Assembly: GCA_933207985.1 (NCBI GenBank)
Contig: OW240924.1
Coordinates: 70,426,742-70,490,741, forward strand
Direction of reading: 5' to 3'
Origin: Pelobates cultripes
Taxonomy: Eukaryota > Chordata > Amphibia > Anura > Pelobatidae
Length of the DNA: 64,000 bases
In this document: positions 1 through 11,852 of the stretch, one piece after another
Position numbering within the stretch: the first letter of the stretch is position 1
Layout of the letters: every line of letters starts with the position of its first letter
Made by a program: the position numbers and the translations under genes
Notes under the pieces: model-generated
What the model was told of the DNA's origin: nothing
The model's database searches: none
The model's input: the letters and a program-made list of their open reading frames with translations, nothing else

Positions 1-637
1 ATGGCACTTTGCCACCAAAGACGCCAACCATTGTAGAAATAATTAATTTAGTGCAACACTCTACTATATATGAACGTCCCATAGTCAAGAGAAGCCATGT
101 GTGAATAGAAACACAATGTGGTGTAGATGGGATCAACACTCCAGATTTTCATGACTTGCTTATTTCACTGGAGGGACTTGGTTTTATTCTATATTATTTC
201 ATTATCTCAAAGAATGGCTCTTACTGTTCTTTAATGCTCCACGTGGAGTTTTATTTAAGGAACGATGGGATATGTACAGTTTCTTCTCTCTCCATGTTAT
301 TCTTTCTTCACTATCTCTTTACTTTTATTCTTTTCTAATCACCTTTACAAAAGCTTACAAGATAATTTATTTATGTTAACAAGTTCATCCCTATATATTT
401 GTTAAGTTGTTCTTGTACATATTTTATGTGGTTAATTCATACTTCGACCTACTGGTAACACATCAAATGCATTGGTTAACCACTAAGCTTTAACAAGGGA
501 ACCAAATTTGGGACATTTACGGTTTATTTGTTAGTGTTAGAGTTAGTGTTTAGTTTTAGTGCAATATGTAAGTCCCAGTTTGCTGAAATTAGAGAGTTGC
601 CCTCTTGAGCAACAGCTGCTATTTGCCTCTGATTACA
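1..637. other. Unannotated AT-rich DNA
   Basis: No repeat family, RNA gene or convincing coding region was recognised. The only open stretch (60 codons, 156-338) is hydrophobic and low in complexity, and looks like chance. Confidence 0.5.
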
Positions 638-985
638 TTAAAAGGACACTCTACGCACCAGATTAATATAGTGGTTCTGGTTCAGAGACCATGCCCGCTG
701 GCAGAAAAGTGTAAACACTGACTGATATTCATCATCTTCATGCTCTACCTGAAGATACTGAATGCTCCCCATAGAAAAGCATTTATAATTTTTAAGGAGA
801 TGCTGACTGGCGCAGCATAGCGATTGCTGTGCATGCGCACTAGTATAGACTGCTTTCTAGTGGTGAAGAATTGGATTCACTGAATAGTAATGATGATCTC
901 TGCCAAGGGAGGAGAGGTGGTCACAGCGAGCATGGCTTGTCGGGAGACTAAAGGTGAGTAAAAATAACTATTTTGTTTGTTTAGT
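638..985. repeat. TTAA-flanked MITE-like repeat, partial
   Basis: It starts at a TTAA (638-641) followed by AAGGACACTCTACGCACC and a short imperfect palindrome (GTGGTTCTGGT). Its middle and right parts, including a GGTGAGTAAAA stretch and TTTAGTGTTG, resemble the repeat at 49210-49660. TTAA target sites are used by Kolobok and piggyBac transposons. The superfamily is not decided here and the right end was not found. Confidence 0.5.
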
Positions 986-3900
986 GTTGGACCATTAAAT
1001 CCAAATTCCTAACTTTAGAGTGGGGTTTTAATTCAGCCCGTATTGGGAAAAAGTCTGCAATAAAAATGTCTGTAACTGCATATCGCAGCTGTCAGCTGGG
1101 ACAGTAACTCCCACTAATCCTGGGCAGGCTAGGACATGTATGTCATTGCTGCCAAGAGATTAGGGACCCACCATTGCATTGTGGTTGTCAAACTGTGCAT
1201 TATGAGTGAATAATACACATATGATGTCACCACCTGCATTAAGACTATACAGCATTGGACTTGAAAACATGAAAAATAATTATTGAATTAATGCGCAGGT
1301 GATGAAAAAATATATATATGTATTTTCATATATGTATGCGCGCGCACACGCACACACGCACGCACGCACGCACGCACACACTGACTGATGATATGAAAAA
1401 TTATTTAAAAATTAAAAATAATGCACATAATTACACATTTAAATATATGTTTTATTAACTAAATGTGCTTTATTTTGCTTACTAACTCGAGACTATAAAG
1501 TAAAAGTACCACCTCTGCAGTTTTCGGAAGCGGGCTCCTTGTTAGATTTCTGTTTGTTTTGTATGATCGCACCCATAATAAACTTAACACATTGGATTAG
1601 AATTACTTGTCTGTTCATCTAATGAAATAAAAAGATCTCTGGTTTTCTCTCAGTATGTCTTCTCATATACTTCAAACTTGCATATTAGTAAAATTAACAT
1701 TTTGAAAGAAAATTGAATACATGTATTTAGTACGAGATAAACCCGCGATCACACTTTGGTATCAATTTTGGGAAGCTCCTGGTATTCACTGAGTTAAATT
1801 TCTACTTCTAGCATGCAAGACTTAAATCTGTCTTATCGCCTTTTCCCCCTTCTTAAGTATGCAAATTACAAGAGGTTATTGTTCTAAAGTGAAATTAAAT
1901 AGCTATGAAAAGCCAGACCATTAATAAAATTTCCATAATATCCCCAGGATATGCGAGCAATTTCTGCAGTTGTGGATAGAAGGAGGAGTTGGAGAGAAAA
2001 GTGCTATATTCACATGGCATTGATGTAATTAATTGTGTAAAACACAGGAGTAGATGTGTGTGAGGGATTGGGGGGAGGAAAACTACAATTCACTGTGATA
2101 TCATATTTTTATTTCGTATTGGTTTTTCTTTGTAGAGAGCAAATAACTATATACATATATTTGCAATAATTTTAAAATTTGCATCTGAGATGTCTACGAG
2201 TCTTATGCTGGAAACACCAACACAGCGTTACAAAAAAAAAATCATTGCTCTTGAATATTCCAAATATAAATATAATATGGACAGAATGTGATTGGAAGAT
2301 CCTGTCTTTTTAATTTTATTTAAATTCAGAGTATTACAACATTACCCAATCCCACCAACAGTTTTATATGTCTAAATAACGTATGGCGGAAATTCAGGTG
2401 TGCCAAAAAAATTTAAATTTTTGGGAAAAATAATTTAGTACCTTTTTTTCGCATGTGAATGAACAGTTGCTCATTGATCACTGGCAAAGGTGAAATCTCA
2501 TTAGTTTATTTAGTATGTACATAAAGAAATGTCATACCTAATTATTATTATTTTTCAGGATATCCTTTTTTTTGGATCAAGCATTTTTGGGCAAAAGCTG
2601 TAGAGGTCAATTTGATTGAAAACGGGAACTTTTGCATAATATTTGTGAATATCTGGGAGAAATCAGGGAATCATTAAACGTTTTTCCCCCCAACATATAA
2701 AGTAGAATGTATCACAAAGAATAAAACATTATGTAATTCATTTTTCTATATAATGGATGCTGTAAAATCATTTCTATGAAAATCTTCCCTTCTAAAATAT
2801 GTTTCCTAAAGTTCTAAATTCACAGATGGCCTTAATTTTGACAATGCCATTATTACAATGTTTTGTAAATCTATTATATGTTTTAGACAGGAATATAGTT
2901 GTTTTTTTTTTTTAATACAATAACGTCTCCATACAGCACAATAATGTGGGTTCTTCAACGTAGCCTTCTGTACGTATAATGTGATCCATGTTATAGAGGT
3001 AGTTGAGGTTTAATATAACAACAAAAGAATGGTGGTATTTACAACACCACTGATCTTCTACGTAGGCTGATCCCTCCCTGGGTCTAGTGGCTGATATGAT
3101 TGTTTCTACAATCATGGGATTGTTGGCAGGGGAATAATTGCCCCCTAGGCCATTCAAATGCATGGGCTGTTAAGGGTTATGTAAGATGCAATCACACTGC
3201 ACCATTCTTCTGAAGGTTAGAATAGCGAAGGTCTGTTGGAATGTCTGTTGCCATGATACTACAGGAGTGAGAAAGCAGGAAGCTCTCTGTGGGATTATTC
3301 ATGAGCTGGTGGCTCTCAATGTTCTACTGGCCTGGATTGTCCCACTAGGATATTTACCCTTGGACAGCAAGATCTGGGTTGATGAGGCTGCCATAAAAGG
3401 TTCAGTATGTATGATGAACATGGACATGTTTTCAAATGACCACTGGGTGAGATGGAGCAAATTGATAAATTGTGCATATTTAAAACAATTCTCCATGATG
3501 ACCAGGACAAAGGTCATAACTTCAGAATAAGGTACAGTACAATTTTTTAGAGCTACCTGCCACTCATTTCGAGGAATACCTTAATGGCTGGTTACTGTAT
3601 GGAACAGAATCAAAACATAAAGATAACTGATACACTTTTTGGTATAGCACTACAGATGTAGGTAACATTATTAAAAGCAATTTAGAGGTAAGGGAACAAT
3701 ATCATGAAAAAAATGTGTTTTATTGGAATGAAGAGAACATGACAGTTTTGAAATGTGGAATATTTAATTGAAGAGAAAGAAATTAAATGAAAGTCAAGAG
3801 AAACATAGATTTTTAACTACCATATCCTATTCATAAGTGTATTTTATAATATTATAATAAAATACAAATTTATAAAAGTTCACCTTACATTATTACAGGT

Positions 3901-4330
3901 GTCATCTGTGTTAGTCTTATCTGTTTAATTTCTCTAGTGCATTTCCCTCCTCATTTTAGTTGAATGATAGTATCTCAAGCCTTCCTTTCAATCTGCTTTT
4001 AAGTATTACTCTTGACATTGGCTTCAAAATCTTTTTGATTGGACATTTAAAATTTTTGCCTTTCATTCTTCTAAGAATACCCAGATTAATCTGAATTTCT
4101 GACAATTGGACAGAGAATTCACAGAATACATAAACACAGAATGGTTCCCAATCCTTTCTTTTTTCATATTTATAATTGTCAAAGAAAAGGTGACTATACT
4201 TGAGTAAATGGTAAGGATATTGAAAACGTAATGTAAACAGAGAGCAGGGTAAAGAGGCAGAAAACCTATGAACAGTTTAGAAAAAAATAAAAATAAATAT
4301 ATATATATTGATATATTAATATATACTACA
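986..4330. other. Unannotated AT-rich DNA
   Basis: No recognisable gene. A 114-codon open frame at 3186-3530 (plus) and an 83-codon one at 2912-3163 (minus) match no family I know and overlap opposite-strand frames, so they are not called. There are several A/T homopolymers (near 2230, 2905 and 4270-4320). The tail at 4290-4325 is an AT dinucleotide-rich stretch next to the Tc1 copy. Confidence 0.45.
1337..1381. repeat. (CG)n/(CA)n/(CGCA)n microsatellite
   Basis: A compound alternating purine-pyrimidine tract: GCGCGCGC, then CACACG, then four CGCA tetramers, then CACACA. It directly follows a short TATATG-rich stretch. Confidence 0.9.
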
Positions 4331-5345
4331 ACATCAATACCACCTTACTAATATTGTGTAGGCCTCCTTCCAAACATCTCTGAAGTGTCAAAGCATGGAC
4401 TTCATAAGACCTTTGAATGTATCCTGTGGTATCTGCCACCAAGACATATGCAGCAGATCCTTTAAGTCTTGCAAGGTGGGACCTCCTTGGATCAGATTTG
4501 TTGTTCCAGCACATGAAATAGATGCTCATTCGGATTGGGATGTGGAAATTTGGAGGTCAACGCAACACTTGAAACTGTCATGTTTCTCACACCATTCCTG
4601 AACAATTTTTGCAGTATGGCAGGGTACATTATCTTGTTGAAAGAGGTGGAACATCATTGCACGTGGTCTACGACAATCCCTAGATAGGTGGTACATACCA
4701 ATGTAACATACACAAGAATGCCGGGACCCAAGATTTTCCAGCAGAACAACATTGCTACAGCATAACACTGTCTCTACCAGTCTCCCTTCTTCCCATAGTG
4801 CATCCTACTGACATCTCTTCCCGAGGTAAACAATGCACACACACCCGGCCATCCACTTGATCTAAAAAACAACGTGATTCGTCGGACCAGGAAACCTTCT
4901 TCCATTACCATGTTCCAGTTCTGATACTCACATCCCCTTTGAAGGCACTTTCAGCAGTAAACAGAGGTCATCATGTGCTCTTTGTCCAGTCTCCAGCTAT
5001 GCCGCCCAATATGCAGCAAAATGTGAGGTACTGTGTGTTCTGACAACTTTCTATCATGGACAGCATTAGGAGTAGCTTTCTGTGTGTCCAGACCAGACGG
5101 GCTAGCCTTTGCTTCCCATGTGCATCACTGAGCCTTGGGCGCCCATGACCCTGATGCTGGTTCTCACGTTGTCCTTCCTTGCACAACACCCCACAAGATT
5201 TGCCTTTTGGAAATGCTTTGACCCAGTCACTATCACTATTAGGCCCTTGTCAAAGTCACTCAGATATTTTCACTTGACCATTTTACCTGCTTTCAACACA
5301 TGAAATTCAAGAACTAACTGTTAACTTGCTGCCTCATATATCCCA
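4331..5345 (-). pseudogene. Decayed Tc1/mariner transposase gene and element remnant
   Basis: On the minus strand, broken frames spell a Tc1-type transposase. Near 5280-5170 there is an N-terminal DNA-binding stretch (SDFDKGLIV-like). At 5150-5090 follows GHGRPRLSDAHGKQRLARLV, a helix-turn-helix region. The DDE_3 catalytic core at about 4660-4560 includes FQQDNVPCHTAKIVQEW, whose D is the second catalytic aspartate. The third acidic residue survives in another frame near 4525 (NPNEHLFH). At least two frameshifts and stops are present. A degenerate left terminal repeat (CTACAACATCAATACCACC) lies at about 4325-4345; the right one is not visible. It is homologous to the copy at 13692-17075 but more diverged, so it is older. 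Role when intact: cut-and-paste transposition into TA sites. Confidence 0.85.
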
Positions 5346-7985
5346 TCCCAGGTACCTTGGTGCAGCACACATAGCTTACATATATACTGCAAAATATCAA
5401 AATTTCAGACTTGCTGTGTCAGAACTTGGAGTGGAAAATATAACGTTGTAAAATTGTTGAAACATTCAAAATGTTGTTAATATTCTCAAAAGGGAATGAT
5501 GATTTTTAGAATGTTCTTACATTTCTCAAAAAAGACCTTAGAAAGTTAGATAATAAAATATATATATATTTTTTTAAAAGTGCATTGTATGTTAGCTGTT
5601 GTTTTGTTAATAATCTGTAATCTAAATGATTTGATGGAGAAAGCAGGAGAAATCTAATTCCAGGAGGGGGTTGAGGAGAACATCAGCATTAAGCAAGAAA
5701 TGTAGTGTATGATGCAAAACCAATAGCGAGTCTGGAAGACCTAGGTGGGACAGAAGCATAAAGTTTGAGAATTTGTTCTGGGAAAAAAAGCTGATCCAAA
5801 GCGTACCAAAGCTGATTTGCTAAACCATATGTGTTGGCATTTTAAGTGATTATTTTTTTCGTTCAATACGCCACATCTGCTAATACTGCCAGCTAGAAGT
5901 ATATAGAGTTAAATTTGCAAATCAGCAAATCACTACTTGAAATAATGTATACAAAATCTGCTGGTTCAATTTGAGTAAATAAGTACCTCAAGTGGAACCA
6001 ACAGATCTGGCAAAGTCATCACATAGCATGCCTTTGCCAGCAGTTGAGAATAGTTGATCCATCTAGTCTGCCAGTTTTGTTATAAAACTAATTTAATTAA
6101 TGTTTTAAATGCATGACCATTTTCAAGGTGGACTGGCCATCTAGTAATTGCATTATATTTTTAAATATTTTTTTTTCTTGTTCCCAAGATGAGGTGCCAA
6201 GTGACATATATTGATTAAACGCTCCTGGAGATGTCTCTTAGAAAGTGTCCAGTACTGCGCTATGTCCTGATAAAACTTTCAAGAAGTCCAAGTTAGTTAA
6301 AACCTTTGGAAAAAAAACCTCAGATAAAACAAAAAAGGCAAAATAGATTATTCACAAAAATAGAACTTGGAATTTGTGGAAAAAAAATTAGAATTGCAAA
6401 TTTCGGGCCAAAAATCACAGTCAGAGAATGTTTCCAATCTAACAAGATTTAGGACGTTTTCAAACTGCTGGCTTAATCCCTTTAAATTATTCTATGTGTC
6501 ACTATTGTTGAAAGAAAGCTCTTCACCAGTTCCACTATCCTTTCAGGGAAAATAATTTTTTCTCATATTAAATTTAAGCCTTTTTCTCATCGTTTGCACC
6601 ACAGTCTCATGTGATTTTTTTTTTATCCTTTAGGAATTTTCTCCTCTGTGCTTTTAGAATCCCTTTTCGTATTTGAATCTTTCTATCAAATTCAGAACAG
6701 CAGGTTAATTAACACATCCTAATTTGTCGAACAATAAATAAGCCTTTTACTGTTACGATTATTAATGCATCTAATAACAATAATTATGCAAAAATGCATT
6801 TCTCTGTCTGTGTCAGATAGCAAATGAACAACAACTATTTTCTTGCAAATAAATTATGTCTGTAGGACCTCTTCGTCTCTCGAAGAAACTGTTTAGATTT
6901 TCAGCAAACACAACCAGGTCAATGTGTGGCTATAACAATTGGGAAGAAATCTGAAAACTTCCTCATCGGAACAGGGCAAGGCATCTCTATTTTCACTACG
7001 GAGATCCCTGAGAATTTGCAATTACAACATTATCAAATAACTAATTTCTTTCTTTGGAAGTGCCTACTTAAAAGAAACTTTGGGCAATTCTAATCGCAGA
7101 CTCTAATTGACGACCTGGATTCATCTCATTTTCTTTCTTGAACAGGTGGTAAAAACAGACACAGCAGGTAATTCACACCACCTCAAAAACTGTTGGTTAA
7201 AGAAGACAACTAATCACTGAAAGCTTCCAGTAGCAAATTATCAGCTACAAATTAAATCCACAGCTTTTTCCTTCATAAAGGAAGCCTACTTCCCCTCTCG
7301 GGTGGGGGAGGTGGGGGCTTGAGAAACAGTTTACAGATTATTTTTCTATGTAATGTATCACAAGCATTGTATGTAGGGATCTTTATTTCCAAACAATCAG
7401 CGTGACACATGTCATTGTTACAATGTATTTAGCTCTTCAGAGCCACGGGGATCTGAGCACATTGCTGTGCATATAGAGACCACTATACACCGAAGAATGC
7501 CACCGATGCTTGATTCAAAAAGCTGAAAAGGAGTCCATAATCAAAAAGACTAAAACTAATCAGGGATTTAAATAATGTTGTGCAATTTTTTGTTTATATA
7601 GGACTATTTGCAAATGTAGATGTACACTATGCTATAGTTCAACATATATTGAAGTCTCCAATTACTATCATTTAATTAAAAAAAATAGGGGGTTTTTTTT
7701 AGCAAAAAAGCAAAATACATATGGTGGAGCTAAGATATCGATATTGGAGTAACATTGTGTACATATCATCAATATGTAAATCATTATGATATTAAGAAGA
7801 ATGAAGAATGAAGTACTAATGCTATGCCAATCTGTTTATAGAGAGGTTTTCAGGGATGGATTTAGAGATGGTTAATTGAGCATATTTGGGATATGTGGGT
7901 GAAGAGAGAGGGATGAAGTGGGGGAGAAGAGACAGGAAGAAAACATTAAATAAAACGCTCTCTCCCGCTCTCCAACAAAATTACG
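5346..7985. other. Unannotated AT-rich DNA
   Basis: No repeat family or gene recognised. A 62-codon open frame (6367-6555) lies in AT-rich DNA without family features. The stretch 6690-6850 is denser in homeodomain/POU-like words than its surroundings (see findings). 7870-7980 is AG-rich and borders the gypsy LTR. Confidence 0.4.
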
Positions 7986-8509
7986 TGACCCAACACACAG
8001 AATAATAACTCTCCAATAGGTAAAACTAAAAATACCTAAACCGGTCCTTAGAATGGCCGTACTGAAAGTAATATAAAGAGAATAGTCAAAAAACAGGCCT
8101 AAGTCAAAGGGAACCAGAGAACAACCAAAACGAAATACCACAGCCGAGTCAAGGGAAGCAGAAATCAGAGTAGTCATGAAAAAGCCGAGTCAATACCACA
8201 ATAGCACAACACCAGAATATAAACACACTAACAAGCTAGGAACCACAACAGGGCACTGAAACACTGCCTAAATGTGCTTTTATATGTTTGGGGGCGTGAT
8301 TGATGTAGTCACGTCCCCAAAACGTAAGGGGGAGCCCATAGTACTGCATATCGCCGATCAGCTGTATCGCATCATAAAAAGGGGCGTGCGCACAGCGGCC
8401 GGCGTCCAGAAAACTAGCCGATCGGCCAGGAATTCTGAAGGAGACGGTCCACTTGATCAGAGGAACAGTTGATTGGTGGACCGCTAAGGAAAGTATAGGA
8501 TTCCTTACA
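7986..8509 (-). repeat. LTR of a Ty3/gypsy element (3' LTR, minus strand)
   Basis: On the minus strand the repeat begins TGTAAGGAATCC directly after a polypurine tract (AAGGGGGGCTAA, plus-strand 8510-8521). It ends near TGTGTTGGGTCA. Its U5-side segment (about 7998-8105) is repeated at 11754-11852, the remnant of the partner LTR. The layout near the end (a TTCTAAGGACCGGT-type stretch, then TGTGTTGGGT) parallels the LTR of the element at 36288-41752, so the two are relatives. The exact 3' end is uncertain by about 15 bases. Confidence 0.7.
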
Positions 8510-10106
8510 TTAGCCCCCCTTCAGAACCGCCCACAAGTCGGGAACCACCCGGACGATGAGGAAAACAGGCATGGAAAGCCTGGAACAAACGCAGAGAATG
8601 GACATCATGAACAGCAACCCACGAGCGTTACTTGGTACTCAACTAAACCTTGTCACTGACTTGATAAGTAGGAGTTGCTTGTCTACGTCTATCACCGTAG
8701 TTCTTCTGTACAGAAGATTGACGTATCAGGATGTGCTGGATTTGTTACCATTTCTCTTGTAGGTTCTCCAAATAATTATCTACAGCAGTCATTTCTGATG
8801 AAGGAAATGAAGCCGGAAGAATAGTAGGATGAAACCCATAATTGAGATAAATCAGACTGTGTTTAGTGGATTATCTCTGATTGCAGTTATGAGCATATTC
8901 AGCCCAGGGAATCAAAGCCACCCAATTGTCCTGATTTTGTGAAATAAAACATCTTAAATATTGTTTGAATGACTGGTTAATTTCCTTCAGCAGCCCCATT
9001 AGACTGTGGGTGATAAGCAGATGAGAGACATGGTTTGATACCAAGATGAGCAGTGAATTCTTTCCAAAATCGAGATATAAATTGTGGACCTCTGTCTGAT
9101 ACTATTTCTTGTGGTAAGCCATGTAATCTAAACACCTCTCTAGCAAATATATCCGCTAATTCAACCAAAGAGGGTAGTTTCTGCAAAGGCACGAAATGTG
9201 CCATTTTAGAAAATCTGTCAATTATAGTAAGAATGACAGTGACAATTAAATATAGGTAGATCTACTATAAAATCAATAGAAATATTAGATCATGGTTTCT
9301 TGGATATTTCTAGTGGTTGAAGTAAACCACATGGTAAAGCGTGAGGTGTCTTAGACTGCACACATACATTACAAGTTTGTACGCATTCTTTGATGTCAAG
9401 AGACAAAGAAGGCCACCAGAACTGAGAAGAAATAAGAGAGAAGGTCTTCTTTATTCCTGGGTGTCCGGTGGTTTTATTATCATGACATAACGATAACACG
9501 CTTTTTCTTAGACCAAGGGGAACATATAAAGTATTTTGACGGGTTTGACTAGGTGCCTCATTTTGTTTCTCTCTTAGAGTATTCAATAACTCAGAAGTGA
9601 CTTGGAACTGGGTAGCTGCTATTATTTTATCCTTAGGAATGATGGGAGACACTTCAACTTTGGTGGGTATCATAGGCTCAAATTGACGAGACAAAGCATC
9701 TGCTTTTTTTTGTATCTGATTTATAGGTTAGTACGAAGTTGGAACGTGAAAAGAATAAAGACCAACGGGCCTGTCTAGCAGTCAATCTCTTACTCTCCCC
9801 TATATACAACAGATTCTTAGATTAGTAATAGAAGTGATTGAACCCTCAAGCAGATGATGCCATTCCTTTAAGGCTAGCACAATGGCTAACAACTCTATCC
9901 CTGATCTCGCAATTTCTTTCCGTATTAGACAACTTTTTAGAAAAGAAACCACAAGGATGAAGAGGTTGGTCTGGAGCCTTTCTTTGAGACAGTATTGCCC
10001 CTATACCCGAGTCTGAAGCATCTAATTCCAAAAGAAATGGAAGAGAAGGATCTGCATGAATCAGGATGGAAGCAGAAGCAAATGCATTTTTAAGAGAATC
10101 CATGAA
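8510..10106 (-). pseudogene. Ty3/gypsy pol remnant: RNase H, integrase, 3' end
   Basis: Read on the minus strand: an RNase H start (PFLLELDASDSGIGAILSQ, about 10045-9990); the tether region after it (MSRQFEPMIP, 9694); the integrase zinc-binding HHCC module with FWWPSL and CNVCVQSK (about 9480-9350); and the integrase core with [17 protein letters not shown] and [11 protein letters not shown] (about 9100-8980), which carry the second aspartate and the final glutamate of D,D-35-E. Broken integrase sequence continues to about 8850. The last part (FHACFPHRPGG, about 8580) leads into the polypurine tract. Frames are broken by many stops and indels, and the chromodomain region is missing. Everything upstream of RNase H (gag, protease, RT core) has been deleted, joining pol to an LTR fragment. 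It is clearly older than the copy at 36288-41752. Confidence 0.88.
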
Positions 10107-10292
10107 CAGTGGCGTACACACAACCCATGGGGCCCCGGTGCGAAAACTGTTCCATGGGCACCCCCCGCGCTTACTCTGCGCAGGCCGGGGCCACAACACA
10201 TGGCGGCGGGCACCTGGTCGCAGGGGTCGCAGGGCGGCGACCCCTGCGACCGGGGTATGTACGCCAGTGAATGCAGATACACATACACTTAG

Positions 10293-10660
10293 AGGACCAC
10301 TACAGACACCCAGATCACATCAGCTCAATGAAGTGGTCTGGGTGCTAGGTCCCTCTAGTTTTAACCTTGCAGCTGAAAACATAGCAGTTTCAGAGAAACT
10401 GCTATGTTTCACTGAGGGTTAATCCAGCCTCTAGTGGCTGTCTCATTGACAGCCGCTAGAGGAGCTTCCGCAATTCTCACTGTGAAAATCACAGTGAGAA
10501 GATGCTGAAAGTCCATAGGAAAGCATTGAGTAATGCTTTCCTATGGGCGGTTTGAATGCGCGTGCGGCTCGTACCGCGCATGTGCATTCGGAGCTGAGAG
10601 GCGGATCGGAGCGGAGGGATCCCCAGCGCCAAGAAAGTCCAGCGCTGGAGAAAGGTAAGT
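10293..10660. repeat. TTAA-family repeat fragment inside hAT-1
   Basis: It begins AGAGGACCACTACAGACACC after a TTAG (a diverged TTAA). A palindrome around AGTGGTCTGGGTGC follows, then AGTTTCAGAGAAACTGCTATG and a palindromic CTCTAGTGGCTGTC / GACAGCCGCTAGAG pair. This resembles a frog MITE family with a long hairpin start. The right end dissolves into the CA repeat, so it is truncated. Confidence 0.55.
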
Positions 10661-10672
10661 GCTGAAGACACA

Positions 10673-11343
10673 CACACTCTCACAAACAGACGCATACACA
10701 CTAGCTAACAGACACACACACACTCTCACGAACAGACGCATACACACTAGCTAACAGACACACACATTTACTGACAGACACAAGCTCAGTGACAGACATA
10801 CATACACACTCACTGACAGACACATACACACTCACTTACAAAACACACACTCACTAACAGACACCAAACAGACTCACTAACAGATGCACACAAACTAACA
10901 CACACGGTAACACACTCACTGACACACACAAACTAACACACATACTGACACAAAAACTAACACACACACACTCTTACACTAACACACACACTCTAACACA
11001 CACTAACACACACACACTCACTCTAACACTAACACACACACACACTCTAACACTAACACACACTAACACACACTCACACACACTAACACTAACACACTAA
11101 CACACACACACTCTAACACTAACACACTCAAACACTCTAACACTAACACACACTAACACACACACACTCTAACACACACACACACACTCTAACACTAACA
11201 CACACACACACTCTAACACTAACACACTCTAACACATACACACACTAACACACACACACACTCTAACACTAACACACTCTAACACATACACTAACACACA
11301 CACTCTAACACTAACACACACTCTAACACATACACACACACTA
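10673..11343. repeat. CA-rich microsatellite (CACACTAA / CACTCTAACA type)
   Basis: About 670 bp of degenerate short-period repeats made of ACACAC, CTAACA and ACTCTAACA words. It has almost no G on the plus strand. The left part has longer units containing ACAGACGCATACACACTAGC, repeated twice. Confidence 0.92.
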
Positions 11344-11753
11344 CCTTTGGGAGTGCTGAGGGGATTCCCTGGGGTCCAATGGTGCTCCTGGGTGGCCGGT
11401 CCTGCGGGCTGGCTGGCTGTATGGCTGGCGGGCGCGCGAGGGCGCACTGTCCCCTGAGTACTTATGCCGGAGCCAGAAGATGATGTCTTCTTCCGGCTCC
11501 GGTATCAGTGCTGTGCGTGAGGGAGCTGAAGAGGGAGCACTCAGGGGAGAGTGCTCCCTCGCACGTCCGCCAGCCTGCCTGGTGACACCAGGGCCAGCCT
11601 CGGGGGGGCCCTGAGGGGTGGCCGGCTCCTTGGTCCCCCAGGAGGAGAGGCTGGCCACACTGGGTACATACCGGGTCGCAGGGCGGCTGGGCCCCCTGGT
11701 GGGCCGGGCCCAGTCGCAACCACGACCTTGGTATGTACGCCACTGTCCATGAA

Positions 11754-11852
11754 TAATAAACCTCCAATAGGTAAAACTAAAAATACATAAACCGGCCCTT
11801 AGAATGGCTGCACTGAAAGTAATATAAAGAGAAAAGTAAAAAAAATGAGGCC
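11754..11852 (-). repeat. Truncated gypsy LTR remnant (partner of 7986-8509)
   Basis: About 100 bp nearly identical to 8001-8101: CCAATAGGTAAAACTAAAAA, then TAAACCGGCCCTTAGAATGG and GTAATATAAAGAGAAAAGT. On the minus strand this is the U5-side end of an LTR. Similarity stops at about 11852 on one side, and at the hAT-1 target duplication on the other. Confidence 0.75.

Larger units (their letters stand above)
10107..11745. mobile_element. Non-autonomous hAT element (hAT-1)
   Basis: The ends are CAGTGGCGTAC and GTACGCCACTG, an 11-bp inverted repeat of hAT type. They are flanked by an exact 8-bp target duplication TCCATGAA (10099-10106 and 11746-11753). There is no transposase. The interior holds a second TIR-like copy (GTATGTACGCCAGTG, about 10254-10268), a TTAA-type repeat fragment (10293-10660), about 670 bp of CA-rich microsatellite, and a GC-rich right arm. 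It inserted into the minus-strand gypsy pol remnant. Open frames in it (for example 11341-11883) come from GC-rich, low-complexity DNA and are not genes. Confidence 0.92.

Noticed and set aside
3186..3530. A 114-codon open frame with ATG
   Set aside because: No recognisable domain, open frames on the opposite strand too, and no splice or promoter context. It could be an exon of something unknown, but nothing in the sequence supports that.
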